Assembly (NCBI GenBank): GCA_029098085.1
Contig: JAQXNQ010000130.1
Span: 1 to 12,473 of the forward strand
DNA: 12,473 nt
DNA from: Oscillospiraceae bacterium
Lineage (GTDB): Bacteria > Bacillota > Clostridia > Oscillospirales > Ruminococcaceae
Reading direction: 5' to 3'
The translations under genes were made by a program, and so were the position numbers. The notes below the pieces were generated by a model. It was given only the letters and a program-made list of their open reading frames with translations. It was not told the DNA's origin and made no database searches. Shown piece by piece: positions 12,280 to 12,473 of the stretch; position 1 is the stretch's first letter, and each line of letters opens with the position of its first letter.

Positions 12280-12473
12280 GGTCAAGCCCTCGACCGATTA
12301 GTATTCACTAGCTTAACGCCTCACGACGCTTACACTTTGAACCTATCAACCTTGTAGTCTTCAAGGGGTCTTACCTGATTGACTCAGTGGGATATCTTAT
12401 CTTAAGGCCGGCTTCACGCTTAGATGCCTTCAGCGTTTATCCGTTCCGCACATAGCTGCCCAGCCGTGCCACT
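12280..12473 (-). rRNA. rrl: 23S ribosomal RNA, 3' end (continues beyond the window)
   Basis: The last roughly 194 bases of a 23S gene on the minus strand. Conserved 3'-terminal segments are readable, such as CTGAAGGCATCTAAGCGTGAAG, AAGATAAGATATCCC, and the terminal ACTAATCGGTCGAGGGC followed by CTTGACC. The CTTGACC end normally pairs with the 5' end of 23S, which sets the boundary near 12280. The 5' part and the 16S gene would lie to the right. Confidence 0.95.

Overview
The window looks like ordinary chromosome from a fairly GC-rich Clostridia-type Firmicute, possibly Oscillospirales/Ruminococcaceae. The reasons are strong AGGAGG-type ribosome binding sites, consensus sigma-A promoters, an xpaC-telA pair as in Bacillus relatives, a 23S-5S-tRNA-Asn order and GC-rich third positions. 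The genus is an inference. I see no phage, transposon, CRISPR array or insertion sequence. Coding density is high and no gene-free stretch reaches 300 bases.

Layout, left to right. The 3' end of an ABC-2 type permease gene (+) enters at the left edge and stops at 332. A bidirectional terminator (352-380) separates it from a long block on the minus strand. Read in the direction of transcription, from high to low coordinates, that block contains: a HAD-family hydrolase (8956-8285); a sialidase-like beta-propeller gene followed by a YcxB-like membrane protein (8189-6614, own consensus promoter, own terminator); the xpaC-telA operon (6452-3885, own promoter and terminator); a MmcQ/YjbR-like gene, a clan GH-A beta-galactosidase-like gene and a GNAT acetyltransferase (3821-1231, closely packed); and a lipoprotein of unknown function (1133-384) behind a perfect TTGACA-17-TATAAT promoter. 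A GGC-rich FAD-dependent oxidoreductase (9135-10484, +) is divergent from the HAD gene. It converges, with a 12-base overlap, on a minus-strand pair: an HExxH metallopeptidase-like gene and a small unknown protein. The right end is the distal part of an rRNA operon on the minus strand: 23S 3' end, 5S, tRNA-Asn(GTT) and a terminator.

How the genes may work together. XpaC and TelA are a conserved pair linked to envelope stress and toxic-anion or antibiotic tolerance. The sialidase-like protein, the GH-A enzyme and the FAD oxidoreductase all lack signal peptides, so they probably act on imported glycans or glycosides in the cytoplasm. They lie in three different transcription units, so calling them one pathway would be inference only.

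The best candidate for something undescribed is the two-gene unit 11836-10473. It encodes a putative zinc peptidase (HEAQH followed by a glutamate-rich third-ligand candidate) coupled by an ATGA overlap to a 148-residue protein that I cannot place confidently. It lies beside an rRNA operon and is visibly lower in GC than its neighbours. Other points of note are the decisive internal GTG start of telA, an aspartate-to-tyrosine change in motif I of the HAD protein, and a perfect 11-bp UUCG hairpin between 5S and tRNA-Asn.
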